Positions 25,211-33,017 of a stretch of DNA of 33,874 nt are shown piece by piece. Made by a program: the position numbers and the translations under genes. Positions within the stretch are counted from its first letter, which is position 1, and each line of letters opens with the position of its first letter. Under the pieces are notes generated by a model that worked only from the letters and a program-made list of their open reading frames with translations, was not told the DNA's origin and ran no database searches. Where the stretch lies: positions 1-33,874 of the forward strand of contig JAITTA010000287.1 of assembly GCA_031287395.1 (NCBI GenBank). Reading direction: 5' to 3'. The DNA is from Dysgonamonadaceae bacterium. GTDB lineage: Bacteria > Bacteroidota > Bacteroidia > Bacteroidales > Azobacteroidaceae.

Positions 25211-25678
25211 ATGGAAAGGAAAATTGACATTCAGTTATCGCCTTGGGTTTATACAGTATTTTTTGCCCTTATGGTTTGCGCAATTGTTTTCATAGAAAAT
25301 TACTGTCAGAGGGGAGTGCCGTTTTGCAAAATGATTATTGTTGCTGTTTTTATGCTCTCGCTATTTATTGTTTCGGCAGTAGTTTTATACAAATCGTTCA
25401 AAATAAATGTGGAAAACAATGAAAAACAAAAAGAGTTTGAGCGCAAAAAGGAATGGGAAACATTTCAGCACAGTCTTTATAAAGAAGAAAGAGAGGAAAA
25501 ATGGCATTACGATGCAATAAAGGCGCTTATTGAGAAATTAGACGACAAGGAAATTAAAGAGGAGTTTCCATTAAAAAAAGAAGTTGAAACATTAAAAACT
25601 GACTTGGCTGAACTGAAAAAAGAAAAAGATAAAAAATATTTCGTTGAGTTCGTAAATTCCTTAAAATCCAAAAAATAA
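25211..25678 (+). CDS. Small two-helix membrane coiled-coil protein of the CRISPR operon
   Basis: I do not recognise a family. The 155-aa protein has two hydrophobic helices (about 11-29 and 40-61) joined by a short loop with two Cys (32 and 39). A highly charged helical tail of about 90 residues follows (65-155), rich in Glu and Lys with heptad-like spacing ('LKKEVETLKTDLAELKKEKD', 121-140), probably a cytoplasmic coiled coil. The gene starts 5 bp after corA and ends 4 bp before cmr1, so it is inside the operon and very likely co-expressed with both. A scaffold, a CorA partner or a separate membrane effector are all possible. It could also carry a housekeeping role, but its position argues against that. 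Confidence 0.8.
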   Translation: MERKIDIQLSPWVYTVFFALMVCAIVFIENYCQRGVPFCKMIIVAVFMLSLFIVSAVVLYKSFKINVENNEKQKEFERKKEWETFQHSLYKEEREEKWHYDAIKALIEKLDDKEIKEEFPLKKEVETLKTDLAELKKEKDKKYFVEFVNSLKSKK

Positions 25679-25682
25679 TAAT

Positions 25683-26912
25683 ATGAATACATTAACGGTA
25701 ACATTAAAACAGCACACCCCCCTGATTCATTTTCAGCATGATCAGGAGGGCGCAACGCTTCGGGCTTCGGAAGTGAAGCCGAAGTTGGACAGGTTTATAT
25801 TGACGAAACTTGGCAATGGCGATTATGGAAAAGGTAAAACTGAAGCTAAAAAGAGTGGTTTGACAATCGGAGGTCAAGAAACAGCGTTGGATTATAAAAT
25901 GAAATTTATTGTTAATGAAGCACCTGAAATTTTCTACAACAATGAAGTTCAAAAAGACCGGCAGGGAAATGCACAAACCGTTATTCGTAAAGACGGACGG
26001 ATTATTAAGAAACTTAAACCATATCCACTTTTCTTTGCCAATTTGAATACAAACATAGACAATCCTTTGGAATACAAATGTTTCAGTATGCTTCATAAAC
26101 CTTTTGAAATGAAATTGCAAAGTTTTAACAAAGATTTATTGGATCAAATAGAGAAGCAGACCATAAACTTAGGTCAATTCTTTCAATATACAAACTTTGG
26201 CACTCGACAATCAAAGGGATTTGGTTCTTTTTATATTGAGGAAAATGATAAATTGCACGAAGATATTGAGGATTTAAAATACCGATTCAGTGTCGATGTC
26301 AGAAGTGAAAGTAAAAAGTGGCTTGATTTGTTTACTGCAATTGATCTATTTTATAAATCTTTGCGCAGTGGAATTAACATTTGTTGGGGTGATAAATTCT
26401 ATATGAAACCGGCTATTTTTCAATATGCAAAAGATAGAAATTACGATTGGGACAAAAAATTAATAAAGGATTTCTTTTTTAATAATAATTCTCCAAAACA
26501 ACAGAATGATTTTTTATTTAAGGACTTACTTGGATTATCAAGTGAAGAAAGCTGGATGTCATACGGGACAAATATCTCTAAGGAACATTCAACGTCAGAT
26601 ATTAAACGGTTTCAATCTCCAATTATCATCAAACCAATATTGAGAGATGGATATTTTGACGTTTTTGTAGATGCAAACCCAAATGCTAAAGAATTGTTTG
26701 AAAAGTATTGCGGCCAAGTATTTAATATAATACGGTCTAAGAATCCTGAAGAGAAACTTAAATTGAAAACATTTCCCAACTTTGACATTAATGATTTTCT
26801 TGAATTTGCTCTATTGAAAAATGATATTGGCAGATTGACTACGGGTATAAATCACGAAAAATTTTTAGAATTAACAAATATTTATAATGAAATAAAGAAA
26901 GAACATGAATAA
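25683..26912 (+). CDS. cmr1: Cmr1, type III-B RAMP subunit
   Basis: This is a 409-aa RAMP protein of the Cmr effector complex, at the head end near the 3' part of the guide RNA. The start 'LTVTLKQHTPLIHFQHDQ' followed by 'GATLRASEVKPKLDRFI' is typical of the Cmr1 N-terminal RAMP fold. 'FTNFGTRQSKGFGSFYI' style glycine-rich loop sequence lies near 174-188 ('FGTRQSKGFGSFY'), and 'RFQSPIIIKPI' marks the second RAMP domain. Its stop overlaps the cas10 start by 8 bases (ATGAATAA), suggesting coupled translation. It is strongly AT-rich. No catalytic role is expected. Confidence 0.87.
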   Translation: MNTLTVTLKQHTPLIHFQHDQEGATLRASEVKPKLDRFILTKLGNGDYGKGKTEAKKSGLTIGGQETALDYKMKFIVNEAPEIFYNNEVQKDRQGNAQTVIRKDGRIIKKLKPYPLFFANLNTNIDNPLEYKCFSMLHKPFEMKLQSFNKDLLDQIEKQTINLGQFFQYTNFGTRQSKGFGSFYIEENDKLHEDIEDLKYRFSVDVRSESKKWLDLFTAIDLFYKSLRSGINICWGDKFYMKPAIFQYAKDRNYDWDKKLIKDFFFNNNSPKQQNDFLFKDLLGLSSEESWMSYGTNISKEHSTSDIKRFQSPIIIKPILRDGYFDVFVDANPNAKELFEKYCGQVFNIIRSKNPEEKLKLKTFPNFDINDFLEFALLKNDIGRLTTGINHEKFLELTNIYNEIKKEHE

Positions 26913-28437
26913 GTATTTTGCTATCACAATTGGGCCGGTCATCAGGACATTATCCATGGCTAGAAAACCTCGTGAGCTATGGTCGGCGAGCTATATGTTT
27001 TCAAAATTGATGGAAAAATTAAGAGCCGAAATTCCGGAAGACGCAATCATATCTCCGGCAACAAGAGGAAACAAGGATATTGGCGACGTAGGGCTTTATC
27101 CTGATCGGATATATTTTAAAAATCCTGGAAATGGCTGGGATATAAACAAAGTAATTGACTGTGTAAAAGTAAATTATGCTGATGAAATTGTAATTTGTGC
27201 CGATTATTTTAGAATTTATGCTGTTGAGATTGAAGCGGACGGTGATGAGGATATTATTAAAAAATTGAATGAACGTTTGGATTGTTTGGAATTATGCAAT
27301 ATAGCTCTTCCTCAAGATACAGAAAATTCTGTATTTAATTCCATTATTGGGAATAAAATATGGACAAAATATCACAAATCCGGAAAACAGATTGAGACGT
27401 TAGCCGAAATTGCCTCTGCGCAATTAGAGCAAATAGATGAGAATGGCTATAAAAAATGTTTGAGTCAAAATAAGGGACAAGACAACGAGGATAAACTTAT
27501 AAAAGAACTCAAAAATAAATTTCCTGAGAAATTCATAACGCCTCATAAGTATATTTGTATTGTACATGCCGACGGAGATAATATAGGTACAATTGCAGGA
27601 TCCGTTACAATTGAAGAATTGAAGACTTTATCCCAACGATTACTGAAATTTGGAGACAAGGCATGCGAATCTATCAAACAATACCAAGGTTTCCCTATTT
27701 ATGCGGGTGGAGACGATTTGCTTTTCATTGCTCCTGTTGTTTCCGGAAAAGAAGAAACCAGGACAATTTTTGATTTGATAAAGCAAATTGATGATGATTT
27801 TAAAGAGACGAAAGTTTCGGAAATAACCGGAAAGGATAATAAAGGAAATACATTAGTTCCTGCCATGTCATATGGAATCTCAATTACCTATTATAAATAT
27901 CCTTTATATGAGTCCTTGGAAATGTCAAGAAATCTTTTATTTGGCATCTCCAAAGAACTAAAGAAAAAGGATGAAAAGGGAAAAGATACAGATGAAAAAT
28001 TGAAAAATGCAATTGCATGGACACTACAGAGAGGAAGTGGTGCCACAGTAACTGGAGTTTTTTCTAAAGGTTCTGAAAATTCTAAAGATTCTGAAAAGTT
28101 ATATGAGGCATATCAATCTCTGATAAAAAGTATTAACGTGAAGACTGATAAAAATTTAGTTTCGGCTGTCGCTCACAAAATTAAGAACAATGAAGAATTG
28201 CTGGGTTTATTTATGGGGACAGCTAATCAAGATGAACGGTTAGTTGCCTTTTTTAAAAATTATCTTGAATATGAAACAAAAAAAGCAGATGAAAAAATAT
28301 ATCTGGATGCCGTAAAAGGATTATTTAAAGTATTACAATCGACAACAAATAATATCAAAGAAACAACAAAAATAATTTATGCGATGCTTCGTACGGCAAA
28401 ATTTATAAAAGGTTTGGAGGACGATAAAGATGAATAG
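26905..28437 (+). CDS. cas10: Cas10 (Cmr2), HD-less signalling subunit
   Basis: This is the 510-aa large subunit of the Cmr complex. When target RNA is bound it converts nucleotides to a second messenger. The palm domain carries 'HADGDNIG' (221-228) and the intact cyclase motif 'YAGGDD' (266-271, GGDD at 268-271). No N-terminal HD nuclease domain is present: the protein starts directly with the palm-like region ('YFAITIGPVIRTLSMARKPR') and is much shorter than HD-containing Cas10 proteins. So single-strand DNA cutting is not expected and immunity must rely on signalling and RNA cutting by Cmr4. With the CorA and NrN neighbours, the product is probably SAM-AMP as in B. fragilis, though cyclic oligoadenylate cannot be excluded from sequence. 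The gene overlaps cmr1 and cmr3 by 8 bases each. Confidence 0.92.
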   Translation: MNKYFAITIGPVIRTLSMARKPRELWSASYMFSKLMEKLRAEIPEDAIISPATRGNKDIGDVGLYPDRIYFKNPGNGWDINKVIDCVKVNYADEIVICADYFRIYAVEIEADGDEDIIKKLNERLDCLELCNIALPQDTENSVFNSIIGNKIWTKYHKSGKQIETLAEIASAQLEQIDENGYKKCLSQNKGQDNEDKLIKELKNKFPEKFITPHKYICIVHADGDNIGTIAGSVTIEELKTLSQRLLKFGDKACESIKQYQGFPIYAGGDDLLFIAPVVSGKEETRTIFDLIKQIDDDFKETKVSEITGKDNKGNTLVPAMSYGISITYYKYPLYESLEMSRNLLFGISKELKKKDEKGKDTDEKLKNAIAWTLQRGSGATVTGVFSKGSENSKDSEKLYEAYQSLIKSINVKTDKNLVSAVAHKIKNNEELLGLFMGTANQDERLVAFFKNYLEYETKKADEKIYLDAVKGLFKVLQSTTNNIKETTKIIYAMLRTAKFIKGLEDDKDE

Positions 28438-29605
28438 ATATTTAATAACATTGACCCCGATAGATAAATTCTTTTTCGGGGGCGAGGCTACTTTCACAAG
28501 AGGGAAGAATAGCGACAATAAAGATTTAAAAAAATTTGACGAATTATATAGTAGTTATGTGGTAAAGTCCAATTTATTACCGCAGCAAACATCTTTACTT
28601 GGTATGTTGAGATTCTTGCTTTTGTCGAATAACAAAGATTTATTTGTGGATAATAAAATTAACGCAGAGAAGAAAAACGATGTTATCGAGTTGATCGGTC
28701 CAACAAGTTTCAATGTTGATGAAAATAATTTTAGCGAAATGAAATTTGGTAAAATTAAATTTGTTTTTCCTTGTTTTATTCAACGTAAAAAAGAAGGGGA
28801 CACCGAATGGGAAAATTTGATTTATGCACCGTTAGATTATTCTTTGAGAAAAGTTTCTTTTGAAAAAGGGAAGTCTTTATTAGATAAAGAAAATAATTTA
28901 ACTCCTATAATTGAGGGTTATGACGCAAAAAAAGGGTTACCGTCTCAATATATCGGATGTAAAACAAAATGGATAGACGAATCCTGCCTATTTAAAAAAG
29001 ATGTGAGAATAGGAATAGACCGGGATATTAAAGGAAAAACAAAAGAAGGGGCTTATTATAAACAAATTTTTTACCGTTTCTCGGATAAATATCCAATCTC
29101 AAAAGAAGAATGTAAATCACATTGCCTGAGATTTGCATTTTATGCAGATTTGGATTATGATATATCTTCAGATCAAAAATTCATTGTTTCGTTAGGCGGC
29201 GACAATTCACAATTTATACTTCAGGCGGAGAAAACAACAGATAATTCTGAAATTCAATTGCCTGAAGCATACTGTAATACAACAAATTTTGATAATTGTT
29301 ATGCTAAAATTGTTCTGATTTCAGATGCTCTTATCAAAAAAGAAACTGTCAATGAATCAATTTTCGGGATAAATGATACCATTATTTTTCGTTTTCTCAC
29401 TTCTGATCTGGATACCGAAAATTACTATAAATTTTCAGGAAATAAGCATTTGAAAAGAAATGAAAAGAAATACAATCTTTATAAGCGTGGTTCTGTTTTT
29501 TATTTCAAAGGTGAAGAAGATGTGAAACATTTTGAAACTGCATTAAAAGAAAACAAACGTTTTCGTCAAATAGGATATAATTATTATCAAACAATTAAAA
29601 AATAA
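28430..29605 (+). CDS. cmr3: Cmr3, type III-B RAMP subunit
   Basis: This is a 391-aa RAMP protein that, with Cas10, caps the 5' end of the guide RNA in the Cmr complex. The N-terminus 'LITLTPIDKFFFGGEATF' and 'LLPQQTSLLGMLRFLLLSN' (about 46-64) match the Cmr3 pattern, where an exposed loop follows the first strand and a P-x-x-[ST]-LLG-x-LR segment replaces the usual RAMP 'GSSLKG'. The C-terminus 'FRQIGYNYYQTIKK' contains a weak version of the closing glycine-rich loop. The start codon overlaps the end of cas10 in ATGAATAG, and cmr4 starts 5 bp after its stop. Confidence 0.85.
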   Translation: MNRYLITLTPIDKFFFGGEATFTRGKNSDNKDLKKFDELYSSYVVKSNLLPQQTSLLGMLRFLLLSNNKDLFVDNKINAEKKNDVIELIGPTSFNVDENNFSEMKFGKIKFVFPCFIQRKKEGDTEWENLIYAPLDYSLRKVSFEKGKSLLDKENNLTPIIEGYDAKKGLPSQYIGCKTKWIDESCLFKKDVRIGIDRDIKGKTKEGAYYKQIFYRFSDKYPISKEECKSHCLRFAFYADLDYDISSDQKFIVSLGGDNSQFILQAEKTTDNSEIQLPEAYCNTTNFDNCYAKIVLISDALIKKETVNESIFGINDTIIFRFLTSDLDTENYYKFSGNKHLKRNEKKYNLYKRGSVFYFKGEEDVKHFETALKENKRFRQIGYNYYQTIKK

Positions 29606-29610
29606 AAATC

Positions 29611-30393
29611 ATGGAAAATAAAGTATGGTTAATAACCACAAAAACAAATTTGCATGTAGGGAATGAAAATACATCAAATTACGGCTTGATTGATAAATCT
29701 GTTCAACGCGATGTTCTTACCGGATTGCCTTGTATTAATGGCAGTTCCTTGAAAGGCGCGTTAAATGAGTTTTTTGCCGTAAAGAAAACCGGGAAAATAA
29801 ATTTAGTAAAAGTATTTGGAGCCGATAAAATGGACAATAGCAAAGATAAAGAAACGAGAAAAGGCGAATATTCCTTTTTGGACGCACAATTATTGTCTAT
29901 TCCGGTACAGAGCAATAACCGCTTGTTCTATCGGGCAACTTCGCCGGGTATATTGAAAAAATTTGTTGAGCAACTGAATTTATTTGGAATAAAATATGAC
30001 GCCTTCAACTTGGGTTTTGACCTTTCCTCTCCAATCGTTTTTACGGAAGATGGGACAAAGTTAGGTGATTTCGATGCAAAAAAAGAAATTGTAAACGATA
30101 CGGTAAAAAGAATTGAAGAATTGATAGGTAAAGACATTGCCATTTTTAATGATGAATACTTTAAAGAATTATGTGGCGATGATAATTTACCTATAATCGC
30201 TCGGAATAAATTAGATAATGGTAAAAGCGAAAACCTTTGGTACGAACAGGCGCTTCCTCAAGAAACTATTTTCTACTCGTTGTTTTTGTCGCTTGAAAAT
30301 GATATTACAAAAGAAATATTGAGTGGAGAAATCGTTCAGATAGGAGCCAATGCAACTATCGGATTCGGATATTGCCAATTCAAACAATTATAA
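29611..30393 (+). CDS. cmr4: Cmr4, backbone and target-RNA-cutting subunit
   Basis: This is a 260-aa Cas7-type RAMP protein that forms the filament backbone of the Cmr complex and cuts the target RNA at 6-base intervals. The N-terminal 'TNLHVGNENTSNYGLIDKSV' carries Asp28 at the place of the catalytic Asp known in characterised Cmr4 proteins, so RNA cutting is probably retained. 'TGLPCINGSSLKGALNEFF' (37-55) is the RAMP signature, and 'IGANATIGFGYCQF' is the closing glycine-rich loop. It lies 10 bp before the cmr5 start. Confidence 0.92.
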   Translation: MENKVWLITTKTNLHVGNENTSNYGLIDKSVQRDVLTGLPCINGSSLKGALNEFFAVKKTGKINLVKVFGADKMDNSKDKETRKGEYSFLDAQLLSIPVQSNNRLFYRATSPGILKKFVEQLNLFGIKYDAFNLGFDLSSPIVFTEDGTKLGDFDAKKEIVNDTVKRIEELIGKDIAIFNDEYFKELCGDDNLPIIARNKLDNGKSENLWYEQALPQETIFYSLFLSLENDITKEILSGEIVQIGANATIGFGYCQFKQL

Positions 30394-30403
30394 TTTTACA
30401 GCC

Positions 30404-30790
30404 ATGAGTAAAAAAAGAAATAACGAATTGCTGAAAAAAGCGGAAGAAGCTTTGAGAAAGACGGAATATGTCGATATTCTTAACAACGAAACCATCAAGG
30501 ATTCATATAAAGGTCAAACCGCAGCTTTGGGTGTGACTATTGCCATGAGTGGATTAAGACCTGCTTTGGCAATATACCAGAAGAAAACGGATGAATGTGA
30601 TAAATTGCAGATTTTAAATGCCATTGCCGTAATGATGGGTATAAATCAAATAGATGCAGGAAAAAAACTATTTAGTGATGTGATGAAATGTGATGATGTA
30701 AATCAATTGAATAATTATAAAAGGAATATTATTGACTGTTCCATCGCATTGAAACAGATAATTCAAACTTATAAATTAGTTAAACTATGA
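30404..30790 (+). CDS. cmr5: Cmr5, small subunit
   Basis: This is a 128-aa all-helical small subunit that forms the inner filament of the Cmr complex and contacts target RNA. The start chosen is the ATG at 30404 ('MSKKRNNELLKKAEEAL'); an upstream ATG at 30350 in the same frame lies inside cmr4 and would add 18 unlikely residues. The central 'YKGQTAALGVTIAMSGLRPA' followed by 'LAIYQKK' is the diagnostic Cmr5 segment. The stop overlaps the cmr6 start by four bases (ATGA). Confidence 0.92.
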   Translation: MSKKRNNELLKKAEEALRKTEYVDILNNETIKDSYKGQTAALGVTIAMSGLRPALAIYQKKTDECDKLQILNAIAVMMGINQIDAGKKLFSDVMKCDDVNQLNNYKRNIIDCSIALKQIIQTYKLVKL

Positions 30791-31575
30791 AAAATATCAG
30801 TTGGTTGTTTTACAAAGAATATTTTCAGGAAATTGATTTTTCCGGTATCAAGGATATAAATAAAGACATCAAAAATAAGGAACTTATTAAGTCGAGGAAT
30901 TTAAAAATTACGAATGCGGAATTATGTAAAATCGATAATCCTGTTGCAAATCAACGAGTACAGATGCAAATTGAATATCCTGGATTGGCAACAGGGATAG
31001 GAATTAATCATGAAGCATCTGTTGAGGGAGAATTTAAACTGGGTATGCACTTCGATTATACTTATGGTATGCCCGTAATTCATGGTTCTTCCGTCAAAGG
31101 ATTGTTACGTAATGCTTTCCCTGAAAATGAGATAAAAGAGAAAGAAAGGGAAACGGAAGCCGAAAAAGAAAATAGAATCCGGAAAAATAGAATCCGGATT
31201 TGTAAAATAGACCAAATCAGAGAATATCTTGAAAAAGTATCTGAGGATTTGGATATTGATAAATTACGGGATGAAATTTTTGAAAGCGTTGGTTCTATCT
31301 ACAATCGTGACATTTTTTACGACGCTGTAATTGTGAAATCAAACAAGAAAAATAAAATTTTGGCTTCGGATTCTATCACTCCTCATAAGAATCCATTACA
31401 AGAGCCTAATCCGATTACATTCCTGAAGATTGCCTCCGGTGTTACTATAGAATTTCGATTCGATTTGAAAGATGGTATTATTTCTGCAGAAGAGAAATGT
31501 AATATTTTCAAACGTATTCTGTTGGATTATGGCGTCGGAGCTAAAACAAACGTTGGATACGGACAACTAACTTAG
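30787..31575 (+). CDS. cmr6: Cmr6, type III-B RAMP subunit
   Basis: This is a 262-aa Cas7-like RAMP protein at the 3'-guide end of the complex, between Cmr4 and Cmr1. It has 'GMHFDYTYGMPVIHGSSVKG' (86-105) followed by 'LLRNAF', the Cmr6 RAMP signature, and the C-terminal 'DYGVGAKTNVGYGQL', which is its glycine-rich loop. A charged insertion (about 112-135, rich in Glu, Lys and Arg) separates the two halves. It is the last canonical cmr gene, followed after 15 bp by the DUF2971 gene on the same strand. Confidence 0.93.
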   Translation: MKNISWLFYKEYFQEIDFSGIKDINKDIKNKELIKSRNLKITNAELCKIDNPVANQRVQMQIEYPGLATGIGINHEASVEGEFKLGMHFDYTYGMPVIHGSSVKGLLRNAFPENEIKEKERETEAEKENRIRKNRIRICKIDQIREYLEKVSEDLDIDKLRDEIFESVGSIYNRDIFYDAVIVKSNKKNKILASDSITPHKNPLQEPNPITFLKIASGVTIEFRFDLKDGIISAEEKCNIFKRILLDYGVGAKTNVGYGQLT

Positions 31576-31590
31576 TGAATAGTAGCTGTT

Positions 31591-32994
31591 ATGGATACAT
31601 TGATGAATGAATTATCATATAAAGTTGATATGTTGATCTCAGAACAAAGAGCCTCGAAAAATCGGAGTCGTGTAAAAAATGAAAAAACGAAAAATACAGA
31701 GGATATCCAAAAAGTATTATCCATCTGTGATCAGATAATTAATTTAGATTGTAAAGACAAGCTTTCGGAAAAATATGCAAGGTTCATCAGAGCTGTTTGT
31801 TATTCTGAAAAAGAAAAGTGGTATGATGCATTTAAGGATTTGAAAGATTTGGGTTATGAGGATTATTGGATATACAAACAAAAACGTAAATATACAGGGC
31901 TTTATGACGAGATGATTTCTTGTAACCTTAAAGATTGTGACATAGAAGAAAACAGTGATATATTTCATACTTATCTTTCTAATTGCCATAAGATTTATGA
32001 TTGTATTTTTAAAATTATGGATTTCTTAATTGTAGAAGATGAAAATTTGCGAATAAGCCATTACACAACAAAGAAAACTGTTGAAAAATTATTATTTGAC
32101 AATAGTCCGCTCCGGATGTGTTCAATGGCAACTGCAAATGATCCAAGTGAAGGAAGAGTAATTTATGAATTTTTGGAACATCCTGAATGGTATGATGCAG
32201 TAATTGGAAAAAATAAACTTCAATGTTTTGTTACCTGTTTTACTTTCGATTCAAATTGTCTGAATCATTTTCGTCTTTATGGGAAAGAGAATGAGAAAGA
32301 AGCTACGGGCGTAAGTTTAGGTTTCGAGGCTGAAGCATTTGACTGTTTAATATCAGATCAATTAAAATTTGAAGAAAAGACCCTTTTTTTTGAAAAATAC
32401 AAAAAAGCACATTTGTTCAGATGTCTTTATATTTATCCTGTAACGAAAGATATAATATCTATTGGGCATACAGAATATGAAGAAATAAAAGAAGATTGGG
32501 AGGTTCTAACAAAAGATAAAATGTGTACAATGTTTGAGAAAGAAAAGAAGATAGTATCAGAAGAGAATATGAAGGAAATAAGAACGAAGATGAATGAAAT
32601 GCAAAAAAATATTAATAACTTTATTAATATAGAAGAAAACAAAATTAATATAGAAGAAAATAAAATTATTATAGATGAAAACAAAGCGAAAAGAATAGAA
32701 ATTGTTTCCAAAATGTTGCTGAATTTGAGTTATATTGTTAAACATGCAGCTTTTAAAGAAGAACAGGAGAGTAGATTGTTTTATATTGTAAAACTTAACA
32801 GTACAAAAAGCTATATTAAATTTTGTGATAATTCTCGGAAAATGTATGTGGAGTACGATTTACCAATGGAAAAACTCAAAAAAATTACTTTTGCTCCAAA
32901 AACGACTGAATATTTGCTATTGAAAGACAGGTTAGAATTATTTGATGGTTTTGAAACGGTAGAATGCGTTCAAAGTAAATTACCTATTGCATAA
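31591..32994 (+). CDS. DUF2971-family protein linked to the cmr operon
   Basis: This is a 467-aa protein. Residues 155-450 resemble the uncharacterised DUF2971 family: 'RISHYTTKKTVEKLL' (154-168), 'TANDPSEGRVIYEFL' (181-195), 'CFVTCFTFDSNCLNHFRLYG' (212-231), 'GVSLGFEAEAF' (240-250) and 'FKEEQESRLFYI' (388-399). The order of HY, NDP-E, WxxYG-like, GV-GF and ExExR-like motifs is the family hallmark. The first 150 residues are helical and look TPR-like. A family insertion (about 315-370) is coiled coil and holds a 7-residue repeat. No signal peptide or membrane helix is seen. It is 15 bp after cmr6 and shares the AT-rich composition, so it is probably co-transcribed. Its job is unknown: candidate CRISPR-linked effector, regulator or a separate defence gene. 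Confidence 0.7.
   Translation: MDTLMNELSYKVDMLISEQRASKNRSRVKNEKTKNTEDIQKVLSICDQIINLDCKDKLSEKYARFIRAVCYSEKEKWYDAFKDLKDLGYEDYWIYKQKRKYTGLYDEMISCNLKDCDIEENSDIFHTYLSNCHKIYDCIFKIMDFLIVEDENLRISHYTTKKTVEKLLFDNSPLRMCSMATANDPSEGRVIYEFLEHPEWYDAVIGKNKLQCFVTCFTFDSNCLNHFRLYGKENEKEATGVSLGFEAEAFDCLISDQLKFEEKTLFFEKYKKAHLFRCLYIYPVTKDIISIGHTEYEEIKEDWEVLTKDKMCTMFEKEKKIVSEENMKEIRTKMNEMQKNINNFINIEENKINIEENKIIIDENKAKRIEIVSKMLLNLSYIVKHAAFKEEQESRLFYIVKLNSTKSYIKFCDNSRKMYVEYDLPMEKLKKITFAPKTTEYLLLKDRLELFDGFETVECVQSKLPIA
32626..32688 (+). repeat. Three tandem 21-bp coding repeats in the DUF2971 gene
   Basis: Units at 32626-32646 and 32647-32667 differ by one base and both encode NIEENKI; a third, more diverged unit at 32668-32688 encodes IIDENKA. 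Because 21 bp is 7 codons, each unit adds one heptad to a predicted coiled coil (residues 346-366), so copy number could change the length of this segment without breaking the frame. Confidence 0.85.
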
Positions 32995-33017
32995 ATTAAA
33001 TTATTAATTTAGATATA

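Noticed and set aside
30350-30403. Upstream start for cmr5 inside cmr4
   Set aside because: It would add 18 residues lacking similarity to Cmr5 N-termini; the ATG at 30404 gives the normal family length.
32626-32688. Tandem repeat as a mini CRISPR array
   Set aside because: The units touch with no spacers, are only 21 bp, and are in frame inside a gene.
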